Below are positions 16,262-23,944 of a stretch of 23,944 nt of DNA, in pieces (within the stretch, counting starts at the first letter, position 1; each line of letters starts with the position of its first letter). Under the pieces are notes generated by a model that was not told the DNA's origin, did not search any database, and worked only from the letters and a program-made list of their open reading frames with translations. Source of the stretch: JADCCX01 sp031373545 (GTDB taxonomy: Bacteria; Pseudomonadota; Alphaproteobacteria; Rhizobiales; Beijerinckiaceae); contig JANMMT010000005.1 of assembly GCA_031373545.1 (NCBI GenBank), positions 1 to 23,944 on the forward strand, written 5' to 3'. Both the position numbers and the translations under genes were made by a program.

Positions 16262-16337
16262 GGGTGATTAGCTCAGTTGGTAGAGCAGTTGACTCTTAAT
16301 CAATAGGTCGAAGGTTCGAATCCTTCATCACCCACCA
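16262..16337 (+). tRNA. tRNA-Lys (anticodon CTT)
   Basis: A full 76-nt cloverleaf can be drawn. The acceptor stem pairs GGGTGAT with ATCACCC. The D arm is GCTC/GAGC with loop AGTTGGTA. The anticodon stem is GTTGA/TCAAT with loop CTCTTAA, giving anticodon CTT at 16295-16297, which reads AAG. The T arm is GAAGG/CCTTC with loop TTCGAAT. The discriminator A is followed by an encoded CCA. It closely resembles E. coli tRNA-Lys. The last 10 bases overlap the end of the convergent xdhC gene. Confidence 0.97.
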
Positions 16338-17161
16338 TTCCCCAGCACCTTCGAAAGTATCTCCGCCGCTGTAAGCGCGGCTATGACTTCGGGTCGCTTG
16401 TCGGCCACAGCGAAGCCGCCGATGGGGCAGGTGAGGCGGGCGAGTTGCGCGTCGGTAAAACCCATGTCGCGAAAAGCGCTGAAAAAGGCCGCGCGCTTGG
16501 TGGCCGAGCCGATGAGGCCAAGATAGGCAAAGTCGCCGCGCTCCAGCACGGTGGCTGCAATCAGGCTATCGAGTGCATGGCTGTGAGTCATCACCACATG
16601 CGCGGCGTGTGCGGGTGCCGTTTCAGCCCAAGCGGCAAGGTTTTCTTGCGCCAGAAGTGTCACGCCGGAGGCCTGGGTCTGCGACAACTCCTCGGCGCGG
16701 CTGTCGAGAAGCGTGGTTGCGATAGGCAGCGGGGCGAGTGCCTGGGCCAGGGCCCGCCCCACATGCCCCGCCCCGTAAATGAAAACAGCCGGGCGCAGGG
16801 CGGCGGCCTTGTCTGCGGCCTGGCCCAATTCATGGTACAGGGCAGGCGTGAGAGGCTCATAGGACAACGTGACGCGTCCGCCGCAGCATTGACCGAGCGC
16901 GGGGCCGAGCGCGATGACCTCCTCAATAGGGGACGCGCCGCGGGTGGGCATGGTCCGCGCGAGCATGGCGCGGGCTGTCTGGGCGGCATCCCATTCGAGG
17001 CGTCCGCCACCGATCGTGCCGGTTTGCCCCTGTGAGGAAACAGCCATCCACGCCCCCTGTTCACGGGGAGTTGATCCGGCAGCTGTGCGAATGCGCACGA
17101 TTATTGCCTCAACATGCTCGTAAAGCCAGACGTGCAGAGTTTTGATCGGGGGTCGTATCAT
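16328..17161 (-). CDS. xdhC: molybdenum-cofactor insertion factor XdhC
   Basis: XdhC-family proteins bind molybdenum cofactor, protect it and deliver it in sulfurated form to xanthine dehydrogenase. The N-terminal XdhC/CoxI domain shows STPREQGAWMAV (30-41), GTIGGGRLEWDAA (48-60) and the diagnostic GPALGQCCGGRV (86-97). A C-terminal Rossmann domain follows with IYGAGHVGRALAQAL (128-142) and HVVMTHSHALD. The length of 277 residues is normal. The start at 17161 gives the expected N terminus but lacks a well-spaced ribosome binding site (AGG touches the ATG), so it may be slightly off. The frame is open further upstream. No xdhA or xdhB is in the window, so it is separated from its usual partners and could serve another molybdenum hydroxylase. 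Its stop lies in the tRNA-Lys acceptor stem. Confidence 0.9.
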   Translation of the reverse strand: MIRPPIKTLHVWLYEHVEAIIVRIRTAAGSTPREQGAWMAVSSQGQTGTIGGGRLEWDAAQTARAMLARTMPTRGASPIEEVIALGPALGQCCGGRVTLSYEPLTPALYHELGQAADKAAALRPAVFIYGAGHVGRALAQALAPLPIATTLLDSRAEELSQTQASGVTLLAQENLAAWAETAPAHAAHVVMTHSHALDSLIAATVLERGDFAYLGLIGSATKRAAFFSAFRDMGFTDAQLARLTCPIGGFAVADKRPEVIAALTAAEILSKVLGNGG

Positions 17162-17306
17162 CCTGATATTATGGCGCTGGTTGATCGGAACCGCCAGATG
17201 CGGCGGGTGTGGTGTGGTGGTGCACCCACCCTCGACAGGCCGGCGTAAATGGTGAATGACGGCCTTGATTTCTTGGCCTGGGCCTGAGGGCCGGAGAGCG
17301 TGGCAG

Positions 17307-18575
17307 ATGCGTTTGACAAGACAGGTAGTGGTCGCGGGCGTGGTGGGGATCGTGGTTCTCGTCGCCATCCGCAGTTCCGAAACCGTGCGCGGCATGCTCC
17401 CCGCGCCCGTGCTTGCGCTGTTCAGCCCCATACTCCCGGCGCCGCCGCCAGCGACATCCCGGGCACCCGGAAGCCAGCCCGGTGGCTCGCCCCCCCCTGT
17501 GGTGGAAACCGTGCTCGTGGAGACGGGGGTGATCACCGACGTGGCAGAGGCTGTGGGCACGACGCGCGCGTTTGAATCGGTGGCCATAGCCTCGAAGATT
17601 GCCGGGGTGATCGAGTCCATCAAGTTCGATGAAGGCGTCAACGTGGTGGCGGGCCAGGAACTGCTGCGCACCGACAGTGCGGAGCGGCTTGCGGATCTCG
17701 AGGGCAACCGTGCCGCCATCGCACAGGAAGAGGCCAAGCGCAACGAACTGCGGACCAAGCTCGACCGCGCGATCCAGCTGCGCCGCTCGGGCGCGGGCAC
17801 CGAGGCGCTGGTGGATGATCTGACCGCGCAGGTGAAAACAAGCGACAGCGCCGTTCAGAACGCCAAGGCCAAAGAGCGCGCCTCGCAGGCCCGTCTCGAC
17901 GACGCCATCGTGCGCGCACCCTTCGCCGGCCGCGTCGGCATCCGCCAGGTCAGCCTGGGCGCCTTCATCGACACCCGCAGCATGATTACGACACTCGATG
18001 ACATCACGAAATTGCGCGTGGATTTTCAGGTGCCGGAGAATCTGTCGGCGCGCTTGCGCCAGGGCGCCAGTGTGGAAACGCGCTCCTCTGCGCATGGGGC
18101 GCGAATCTTCAAGGGCGAGGTTGTAGTCATCGACACACGGATCGATCCCATCACGCGCAGCATCAAGCTCACCGCCGTCGTGCCCAACGCGGATCTCGCC
18201 CTCAGGCCCGGCATGTTCATGAACGTGGCGCTGGAAGTGGCCAAGCGCGACAACGCCGTGTTGGTCCCTGAAGAAGCGCTGGTGGGGGAGGGACCGCAGC
18301 AACTGGCTTTCGTCATCAAGGACAACCGCGTGGAGCGCCGCATCGTCAAGACGGGCCAGCGCGCGGCTGGCAAGGTGGAAATCACCGAGGGCGTCAGCAA
18401 AGATGAAGCGATTGTCGTGCGCGGGTTGCAGCGGGTGCGGGGCGGCATGATGGTCAATGCCCGGCCACTGGGCTCTGCGCCGCCCGCGCCTGCCGTTGGA
18501 TCCCCGCCGCGCCCGCAACCTCAGGCCGCAGCGCCCGCTTCGGCGGTTCCTGCCGCGCAATCCGCCCGTCCGTAA
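17307..18575 (+). CDS. RND efflux periplasmic adaptor (membrane fusion protein)
   Basis: This is the HlyD/AcrA-type adaptor that links an inner-membrane RND pump to an outer-membrane channel. The 422-residue protein has a non-cleaved or signal-like N-terminal helix (about 6-22), with no lipobox, and a Pro-rich stretch (about 42-65). A barrel-lipoyl segment follows, including ASKIAGVIESIKFDEGVNV. The charged helical hairpin (about 125-200) contains QLRRSGAGTEALVDDL. The second lipoyl half is IVRAPFAGRVGIRQVSLGAF (201-220). The membrane-proximal domain ends near VRGGMMVNARP, and the tail is Pro/Ala-rich. I chose the ATG at 17307, with GGAG 10 nt upstream, because it starts at the membrane helix. 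The stop lies in a 15-bp tandem repeat. The RND pump gene begins 54 bp downstream, so the two form an operon. Confidence 0.93.
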   Translation: MRLTRQVVVAGVVGIVVLVAIRSSETVRGMLPAPVLALFSPILPAPPPATSRAPGSQPGGSPPPVVETVLVETGVITDVAEAVGTTRAFESVAIASKIAGVIESIKFDEGVNVVAGQELLRTDSAERLADLEGNRAAIAQEEAKRNELRTKLDRAIQLRRSGAGTEALVDDLTAQVKTSDSAVQNAKAKERASQARLDDAIVRAPFAGRVGIRQVSLGAFIDTRSMITTLDDITKLRVDFQVPENLSARLRQGASVETRSSAHGARIFKGEVVVIDTRIDPITRSIKLTAVVPNADLALRPGMFMNVALEVAKRDNAVLVPEEALVGEGPQQLAFVIKDNRVERRIVKTGQRAAGKVEITEGVSKDEAIVVRGLQRVRGGMMVNARPLGSAPPAPAVGSPPRPQPQAAAPASAVPAAQSARP

Positions 18576-18608
18576 CCCGCCCATCCGTAACCCCCCCGTC
18601 CGTAAACC
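18564..18608 (+). repeat. 15-bp tandem repeat, three copies, spanning the adaptor stop codon
   Basis: Three consecutive 15-mers are visible: GCCCGTCCGTAACCC (18564), GCCCATCCGTAACCC (18579) and CCCCGTCCGTAAACC (18594). Each holds an in-frame TAA. The first TAA (18573-18575) ends the adaptor gene. The array fills most of the gap before the RND pump gene. It has the same unit length and same placement over a stop codon as the repeat at lpxC, but an unrelated sequence. Confidence 0.93.
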
Positions 18609-18629
18609 TGCCCGCGAGAGGCTCACGCC

Positions 18630-21600
18630 ATGCAACTCTCCGATGTCTCGATCCAGCGTCCGGTCTTCGCCAGCGTGCTCAGCCTGCTCTTGCTGGTGGG
18701 CGGCCTGGCGGCGCTGTGGGGCTTGCCCGTGCGCGAGTACCCCGCCATCGATCCGCCGATCGTCTCGGTGACCACGGCCTATCGCGGCGCGGCCAACGAA
18801 GTAATCGAGAACCGCATCACGGAACTGGTGGAAGGGGCGGTGGCCGGGATCGAGGGCATCAAGCAGATTTCCTCGCAGAGCCAGAACGGGCGCTCGTCCG
18901 TGACCATCGAATTCCAGCCCAACCGCGACCCGGATGCGGCCGCTGCGGATGTGCGCGACCGTGTGGCGCGCATTCTCTCGCGCCTGCCCGAGGGTGTGCA
19001 GAGCCCGATCATCCAGCGCGTCGATGCCAATGCCTTCTCGATGATGTGGATCGGCGTGACCTCATCCGAGATGACCCCGCTGGAGATCACGGATTATCTG
19101 CGCCGCAACATCGTGGATCGGCTCTCGACCGTACCGGGTGTCGCCAATGTCACCATCAACGGCGAGCGGCGCTATGCCATGCGCGTCTATCTCGACCGTG
19201 CTGCGCTGGCCGCGCGCGGGTTGACACCGACCGATGTTGAAGCGGCGATCAAGCGCCAGAACGTCGAACTGCCCAGCGGGATTCTTACATCCACGCAGCG
19301 GGAGGCCACGCTCAAGCTTGAATCACGCGTGTCTTCGCAGGCGGATTTCGAGAACCTCGTGCTGACCACGCGCGGCGGATATCCTGTGCGGCTGGGCGAG
19401 GTCGCCAAGGTGGAAATCGGCGCGCAGGATGACCGCTTCGAATTCTACGCCCAGGGGCGCGAGGGGCTGGGCCTGGGCATCATCCGCCAGGGCACGGCCA
19501 ACACGCTTTCGGTGGCCGAAGGCGTCAACAATGAGCTGGCCGCCATCCGTGACAACCTGCCCAGCGGCATGAAAATGGAGGTCCTCTACAACGAGGGTGT
19601 CTTCATCCGCGCCTCGATCGACGGGGTGCTGACCACGCTGCTGGAAGGCATCATTCTCGTGGTGCTGGTGATCCTGGTGTTTCTGCGCGACTGGCGCTCG
19701 ACCTTGGTGGCGGTCGTTGCCATTCCATTCTCCGTCATCCCAACCTTCATGGTGCTCTGGCTCTTAGGCTTTTCGGTCAACACGCTGACGCTGCTGGCGA
19801 TCGTCATCGCCATCGGCATCGTGGTGGATGACGCCATCGTGGAGGTGGAAAACATCCGCCGCCGCATCGAAGAGGGCGAGAAGGTGCTCTACGCCTCCGT
19901 CATCGGCGCGCGCGAGATCGCCTTTGCGGTCATCGCCACCACCATCACGCTGATGTCTGTGTTCCTGCCCATCGCCTTCATGGAGGGGCAGACGGGCCGC
20001 CTGTTCCGCGAATTCGGCGTGACACTGGCGGCGGCCATCGGCTTCTCGGGGTTGGTCGCGCGCACGCTCACGCCCATGATGTGCTCCAAGCTGTTGTCGG
20101 TGCACCACGGCCGCATTCACGATTGGTCGGAGCCTGCCTTCATCGCGGTCAACAATGGCTATCGCAAGCTGCTCAGCCGTGCTCTGGCGGCCCCCGTTCT
20201 CGTGCTGTTGTTTGGTGCTTTGGTGAGCGTATCGGCTTACGGCCTGTTCAGTTCCATCAAGAAGGAGTTTGCGCCGACCGAGGACCGTGCGACGATCTTC
20301 GTGCCCATCACCGCGCCCGAGGGCTCCAGCCTCTCTTACACCCGCGACCGCGCCAAGGAGGTGGAGCGCGTGCTGCAAAGCTACATTGATCGGGGCATCA
20401 TTTCCTCGACGCTGACCATTGTGGCCCCCGGCTTCCAGCGGCCGGCGCCGGTCAATTCCGCGCTCGTGATCGTGCGACTCAAGCCCTGGGGGGAGCGCAC
20501 GCAGGGGCAGGTTGCCGTGCAGCGCGAACTGATCGGGCGCTTGCAGGCGGTCACCGGCGCACGCGTCGTGGCAGTGAATCCCCCTTCGCTCGGCCAGCGC
20601 GGAGCCACCAACCAGCCTGTGCAATTCGTACTGGGCGGACCGGATTACGAGACCATCAAGGGCTGGCGCGATGCGCTGATCGCGCGCGTGCAGACCACAG
20701 GCAAGGTGCTCAATCTCGACAGTGACTACCGCGAAAGCCAGCCGGACCTGCGCGTGCGCATCGACCGCGCACGGGCGGCCGACGTGGGCGTCTCGGTGGA
20801 AACCATCGGGCGCACGCTGGAGCTGATGTTCGGTGAGCGCGAGGTCTCCCAGTACATCGACCGGGGCATCGAGTATTCAGTGATCATGCAGGCGCGGGCC
20901 GCGGACCGCAACAACCCCCAGGACCTGAAGAACATCTTCGTGCGCGCCGGGCAGACTTCGGCGGGCGAACTCATCCCGCTTGCGCAATTTGTGACGACGG
21001 CTGAGGTTGCGGGGCCACAGGCGTTGAACCGCCTCGATCGCATCCGCTCGATCACCGTGCAGGGCACGCCCGCGCCCGGCGTGTCGCTGGGCGAGGCGCT
21101 GGATGTGATGGAGCAGGCCGCGCGCGACGTGCTGCCGCCCGAGGTCAAGATCGGATACAACGGCCAATCGAAGGAATTCCGCCAGACGTCGAACTCCATC
21201 TTCATCACCTTCGGCGTGGCGCTGCTGGTGGTGTTTCTGGTGCTCGCCGCGCAGTTCGAAAGCTGGATCGCGCCCACTGCCATCATGCTGGCCGTGCCGC
21301 TGGCGGTGACGGGCGGACTCGCGGCGCTGGTGCTCACCGATCAGTCGCTCAACGTCTACAGCCAGATCGGCATGATCCTGCTCATCGGCATCATGACCAA
21401 GAACGGCATTCTGATCGTGGAGTTTACCAACCAGTTGCGCGAGGAAGGCAAGGCGCTGCCCGAAGCCATTCTGGAAGCCTCCGTCACGCGGTTGCGGCCC
21501 ATCCTGATGACCTCGATCGCCACCGTGCTGGGGGCTGTGCCGCTGATGCTGTCGGGCGGGGCGGGCGCGGAATCGCGCCAGGCCATCGGCACCGTGATCG

Positions 21601-21767
21601 TGGGCGGCGTTTCGGTTTCAACGCTGTTCACGCTGTTTGTCGTGCCTGCGATCTACCTCCTCATCGGCGGCTTCACCAAACCGCGCAATGCGATCGCGGA
21701 GGAACTGGAATCGCAGACGGCTGAACAGGAACGGGCGCTTGCGGGCGCCCGCCATCCAGCGGAGTAA
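18630..21767 (+). CDS. RND multidrug efflux permease, HAE1 family
   Basis: This is the proton-driven trimeric inner-membrane pump of a tripartite exporter. The 1045 residues match AcrB-type pumps. The N terminus MQLSDVSIQRPVFASVLSLL leads into TM1, and GLPVREYPAIDPPIVSVTT opens the porter domain. The proton-relay acidic pair is D400-D401 in GIVVDDAIVEVENIRRRIEE. The TM10 lysine is K924 in IMTKNGILIVEFTNQLREEG. The segment FLPIAFMEGQTGRLFREFGV is the conserved family region between TM5 and TM6. GAGAGG sits 8 nt before the ATG at 18630. The adaptor gene lies just upstream. No TolC-like channel gene and no TetR or MarR regulator flank the pair, so the channel is probably encoded elsewhere. The substrate cannot be predicted; HAE1 pumps usually export drugs, dyes or solvents. 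Confidence 0.95.
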   Translation: MQLSDVSIQRPVFASVLSLLLLVGGLAALWGLPVREYPAIDPPIVSVTTAYRGAANEVIENRITELVEGAVAGIEGIKQISSQSQNGRSSVTIEFQPNRDPDAAAADVRDRVARILSRLPEGVQSPIIQRVDANAFSMMWIGVTSSEMTPLEITDYLRRNIVDRLSTVPGVANVTINGERRYAMRVYLDRAALAARGLTPTDVEAAIKRQNVELPSGILTSTQREATLKLESRVSSQADFENLVLTTRGGYPVRLGEVAKVEIGAQDDRFEFYAQGREGLGLGIIRQGTANTLSVAEGVNNELAAIRDNLPSGMKMEVLYNEGVFIRASIDGVLTTLLEGIILVVLVILVFLRDWRSTLVAVVAIPFSVIPTFMVLWLLGFSVNTLTLLAIVIAIGIVVDDAIVEVENIRRRIEEGEKVLYASVIGAREIAFAVIATTITLMSVFLPIAFMEGQTGRLFREFGVTLAAAIGFSGLVARTLTPMMCSKLLSVHHGRIHDWSEPAFIAVNNGYRKLLSRALAAPVLVLLFGALVSVSAYGLFSSIKKEFAPTEDRATIFVPITAPEGSSLSYTRDRAKEVERVLQSYIDRGIISSTLTIVAPGFQRPAPVNSALVIVRLKPWGERTQGQVAVQRELIGRLQAVTGARVVAVNPPSLGQRGATNQPVQFVLGGPDYETIKGWRDALIARVQTTGKVLNLDSDYRESQPDLRVRIDRARAADVGVSVETIGRTLELMFGEREVSQYIDRGIEYSVIMQARAADRNNPQDLKNIFVRAGQTSAGELIPLAQFVTTAEVAGPQALNRLDRIRSITVQGTPAPGVSLGEALDVMEQAARDVLPPEVKIGYNGQSKEFRQTSNSIFITFGVALLVVFLVLAAQFESWIAPTAIMLAVPLAVTGGLAALVLTDQSLNVYSQIGMILLIGIMTKNGILIVEFTNQLREEGKALPEAILEASVTRLRPILMTSIATVLGAVPLMLSGGAGAESRQAIGTVIVGGVSVSTLFTLFVVPAIYLLIGGFTKPRNAIAEELESQTAEQERALAGARHPAE

Positions 21768-21784
21768 GAGCGCCTTCTGTTCCT

Positions 21785-23944
21785 TCAGGGCAGCTGGATG
21801 ATCTCAGGCGGGTAACGTCCGCTGCGGGTAAAGGCAATGCGGCTGCCCGACGGCACCATCGCGGTGAAATGCGAGCCGCCCCTCTCGACCTCTTCGAGGA
21901 TGTCCTCGGCGGTCGCGTCGGGGGCAAGACCCATCTCTTCCAGCGCTTCAGGACGAACACCGACGCTGCTCTGCTGCAGACCCAAAGCGGCCGCAACAAT
22001 CCACTCACGCTCGCCCGGCAATTGGACCAGGATGGGCGTAGCCGCATTGTCCAGAGACGAGATCATGTAGCGTTCACCGCCGCTTCCAGCCTGCGTCGTG
22101 CCAAGATCGCCGATGGTGAAAGCGGGCCGTTCGTCCTCGACGACGACGTCATCCTGCTCGTATGTCTCGCCGTCCGAGGCGCGCGGTTCGTGAGCGACAA
22201 TGGCACCATAATCGTCGACCGCGATGGTGACGCCTCTGCTGTTGCGCACGAAGTACTCGTCCACAAATGCACCCGCATCGAAGTGCCGTGCCGCGTTTTC
22301 CAGCCGGGTCACGATCGCCTGCAGGGCGGCCGTCTTCTCCTCGATGGGTAGGGAGCGGGCGAGCACGGCCTGGACATCCTCCCGGCTGACGGAGGCGTTA
22401 TCCAGGACCGGACGGGCAAACTCGTCGTCCAGTTCGCGCATGCGCCGGATGGCCGGTGTGAGAGCGCGCGCGTCATCGGGTGTCAGGCCGGCGATCGTGT
22501 AGCGGTTGCCGAAATCGCTGCCAAGGGCATCTTGAAGCACATTGAACCCTTCGAGTGTCTCCAGCGCTCGACCCATGTCGGACCCATCCATCCGGAGTTG
22601 CTGGACGGCATATTCGGCCTGCCGCGTGCTGGCATTCCGGTCAATAAGTTGGCCAAGAAGCGCGTTCATTTCCGGCAGGGTGACCGTGCGCATGCCTTCG
22701 GGCGTGTGGGCGGAGGCCGCGCGGTTGATTGTCCAGTCCGTCTCCTCCTGGAAATCTTGGGCCTGCGCAGGATCGCGGTCCGCGATGTTCTGGCTCAGAC
22801 GCTCGAAGGTGGCAATCTGCGGCTGCAGGTCGGCGATGTCCGCATCGGACTGCGCATGCGACCTCGCGTAACGCAGCCATTTCGGTTCGAACGTTTCGAG
22901 CAGGCGTGCAATCTTGACGGGATTTTCGCCTGCACGCAGCATTTCGTTCGCCTCATTGATGTAGGCCTCTTCCTGCGCGCCAGGACGGCTGGCGATGATG
23001 TTGGCGAGTTGATTTGCGGTCTCGTCGGCGACGGTGCCACTCTCGATCTGATCGCGGATTGTCGCTGCTTCCGGCAGGCGCATGCGGGGAGCTGATATGT
23101 CATTAAATCCGTGTTTGTCCGGCATCAGCGCGGCCAGATTTATCCCATCGTCGTGCATGCGCCGCAGCTGCTCCGTGTTGGCCTCAAGCTGCCCGGGCGC
23201 GTTCGAGAAATCGGCGGCAGCCTGCAGGTCAGAATTGGTGGCGACTTGTTGCTCGACCGCGGTAACCGCGCGTGTCTGGCCTGCCTTGACGCCGCCGAAA
23301 TCGGGCAGGTCGAATGCGGTCGCGGCACCGGGCTCCACTCCAGCATTGCGCAAAGCTGCGGCTCCGTTGCGGAACAATTGCCCGCTCATGAAGGCCTGAA
23401 CGAATTCATCGCGGGTCGTTGTGGCAGCCACGAGGTCGGCAGGCCCCGAAAGGCCAGGCATCGGCTTGCCCGAAAGCTTTTCGAATGCGGCGGCCATGAC
23501 AATGTGATTCGTGCCTGCGCCGCCGCCCGTCCAGCCGCCAGAGGTGGAGCTCAGGTCATACCACGCCCCCGCAAGCTGCTGCATGCTCTCCGTTGTGGGG
23601 TTGCCCGAAGCCCTTCTGAGAAGTCGGTCGAGGTCGGCGTGGGTTTTCTGCGTCACATCCTGGCGCACCGGCTTGCCGCTGGCTGTCAGATTGGGTGTGC
23701 CCTGATCCAGGATAACCTCGATGCTGTACTCATGCGTGCGCCCGACCAGTTCAGGATGGTTTGCCGCATAGGCGGTAGACATGGCAGGTAAGTTCCATTC
23801 CACCTCAGTAATATAGACTGCGCCACCTTCGCCATTGGGGCCGGTCATTGGCATCCGCAACGTGCGCCCTCCAAGAATGGGTTCCAGGTGCGGCTTTTCA
23901 CCCAGTCTTTGTTTGACTTTGTCCAAGGTTGTTTCGCTGACATT
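21785..23944 (-). CDS. large cysteine-free protein of unknown function, N terminus outside window
   Basis: The frame is open from the right edge for 719 codons and ends at TGA 21785-21787. A TTG at 23926 could be a start, but no boundary is visible, so I treat the gene as 5'-partial. No cysteine occurs anywhere in the visible protein. It is acidic, soluble-looking and has no membrane segment. Numbered from the TTG, 1-190 is a mixed fold with a Gly-rich WTGGGAGTNHIVMAAAFEKL (132-151). About 220-590 looks helical with many charged residues. The C-terminal 130 residues look beta-rich (GSGGERYMISSLDNAATPIL), then end in SRIAFTRSGRYPPEIIQLP. No RTX repeats, catalytic signature or known toxin motif was recognised. 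Absence of cysteine fits a secreted protein, but that is inference. It is convergent with the RND pump gene, 17 bp away. Confidence 0.8.
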   Translation of the reverse strand, partial: NVSETTLDKVKQRLGEKPHLEPILGGRTLRMPMTGPNGEGGAVYITEVEWNLPAMSTAYAANHPELVGRTHEYSIEVILDQGTPNLTASGKPVRQDVTQKTHADLDRLLRRASGNPTTESMQQLAGAWYDLSSTSGGWTGGGAGTNHIVMAAAFEKLSGKPMPGLSGPADLVAATTTRDEFVQAFMSGQLFRNGAAALRNAGVEPGAATAFDLPDFGGVKAGQTRAVTAVEQQVATNSDLQAAADFSNAPGQLEANTEQLRRMHDDGINLAALMPDKHGFNDISAPRMRLPEAATIRDQIESGTVADETANQLANIIASRPGAQEEAYINEANEMLRAGENPVKIARLLETFEPKWLRYARSHAQSDADIADLQPQIATFERLSQNIADRDPAQAQDFQEETDWTINRAASAHTPEGMRTVTLPEMNALLGQLIDRNASTRQAEYAVQQLRMDGSDMGRALETLEGFNVLQDALGSDFGNRYTIAGLTPDDARALTPAIRRMRELDDEFARPVLDNASVSREDVQAVLARSLPIEEKTAALQAIVTRLENAARHFDAGAFVDEYFVRNSRGVTIAVDDYGAIVAHEPRASDGETYEQDDVVVEDERPAFTIGDLGTTQAGSGGERYMISSLDNAATPILVQLPGEREWIVAAALGLQQSSVGVRPEALEEMGLAPDATAEDILEEVERGGSHFTAMVPSGSRIAFTRSGRYPPEIIQLP

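Noticed and set aside
16262..16337. tRNA-Lys as an attachment site for an integrated element
   Set aside because: No integrase gene lies nearby and no second copy of the tRNA 3' end was noticed in the window.
17208..17300. GC-rich hairpins and GGCC repeats in the xdhC/adaptor gap as a riboswitch
   Set aside because: Short stems such as GGTGG/CCACC can be drawn, but there is no recognisable riboswitch core and such stems are frequent by chance at this GC content.
17162..17800. N-terminal extension of xdhC across the adaptor gene
   Set aside because: The XdhC domain starts just after residue 10 from ATG 17161; the extra translation is Ser/Ala/Thr-rich and antisense to the adaptor.
17169..18635. 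488-codon minus-strand frame opposite the RND adaptor
   Set aside because: Low-complexity Arg/Gly/His-rich translation with repeats that merely mirror the tandem repeat at the adaptor stop; it is antisense to a clear gene.

Overview
The window looks like chromosomal DNA of a GC-rich alphaproteobacterium. The best clue is the left-hand block lpxC, bamD, recN, ligA in one orientation. In many Alphaproteobacteria this block follows ftsZ at the end of the division and cell-wall cluster. The alphaproteobacterial-style LigA, the isolated XdhC and the high-GC codon use agree with this. I cannot name the order or genus from sequence alone.

Layout. (1) 1-6045, plus strand: LPS biosynthesis (lpxC), outer-membrane protein assembly (bamD), recombinational repair (recN) and DNA ligation (ligA). 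lpxC and bamD both appear to use TTG starts, and recN and ligA overlap by one base. (2) 6106-10951, minus strand: an aminopeptidase P gene coupled by a GTGA overlap to a Bcr/CflA-like MFS exporter, followed by a transmembrane chemoreceptor. (3) 11224-11586, plus strand: two very small genes with good ribosome binding sites; the 35-codon one is easily missed. (4) 11600-13022, minus strand: prmA, preceded by a lone TadE/TadG-like membrane-anchored protein. (5) 13179-16203, plus strand: a D-lactate dehydrogenase-type flavoprotein, then two adjacent genes for exported, cysteine-bearing proteins of unknown function. (6) A tRNA-Lys(CTT) gene at 16262, whose 3' end overlaps the stop codon of a convergent xdhC. 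(7) 17307-21767, plus strand: a two-gene RND efflux system (periplasmic adaptor plus HAE1-type pump) with no outer-membrane channel or regulator beside it. (8) 21785 to the right edge, minus strand: the C-terminal part of a large protein that contains no cysteine and that I do not recognise.

Most of the window is ordinary core genome. No CRISPR array, insertion sequence, prophage, integrase or attachment site was seen, and no gene-free stretch exceeds 300 bases. The longest gap is 10952-11223, which is AT-rich and must hold the divergent promoters for pepP and the small-gene pair.

The most unusual signals are: two unrelated genes (lpxC and the RND adaptor) that each end in a 15-bp tandem repeat containing the stop codon; the cysteine-free protein at the right edge; the exported two-gene cassette; the small-gene pair; the lone TadG-like protein; and the tRNA/xdhC overlap. 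None of these proves a new system. The strongest leads are the right-edge protein and the exported pair.
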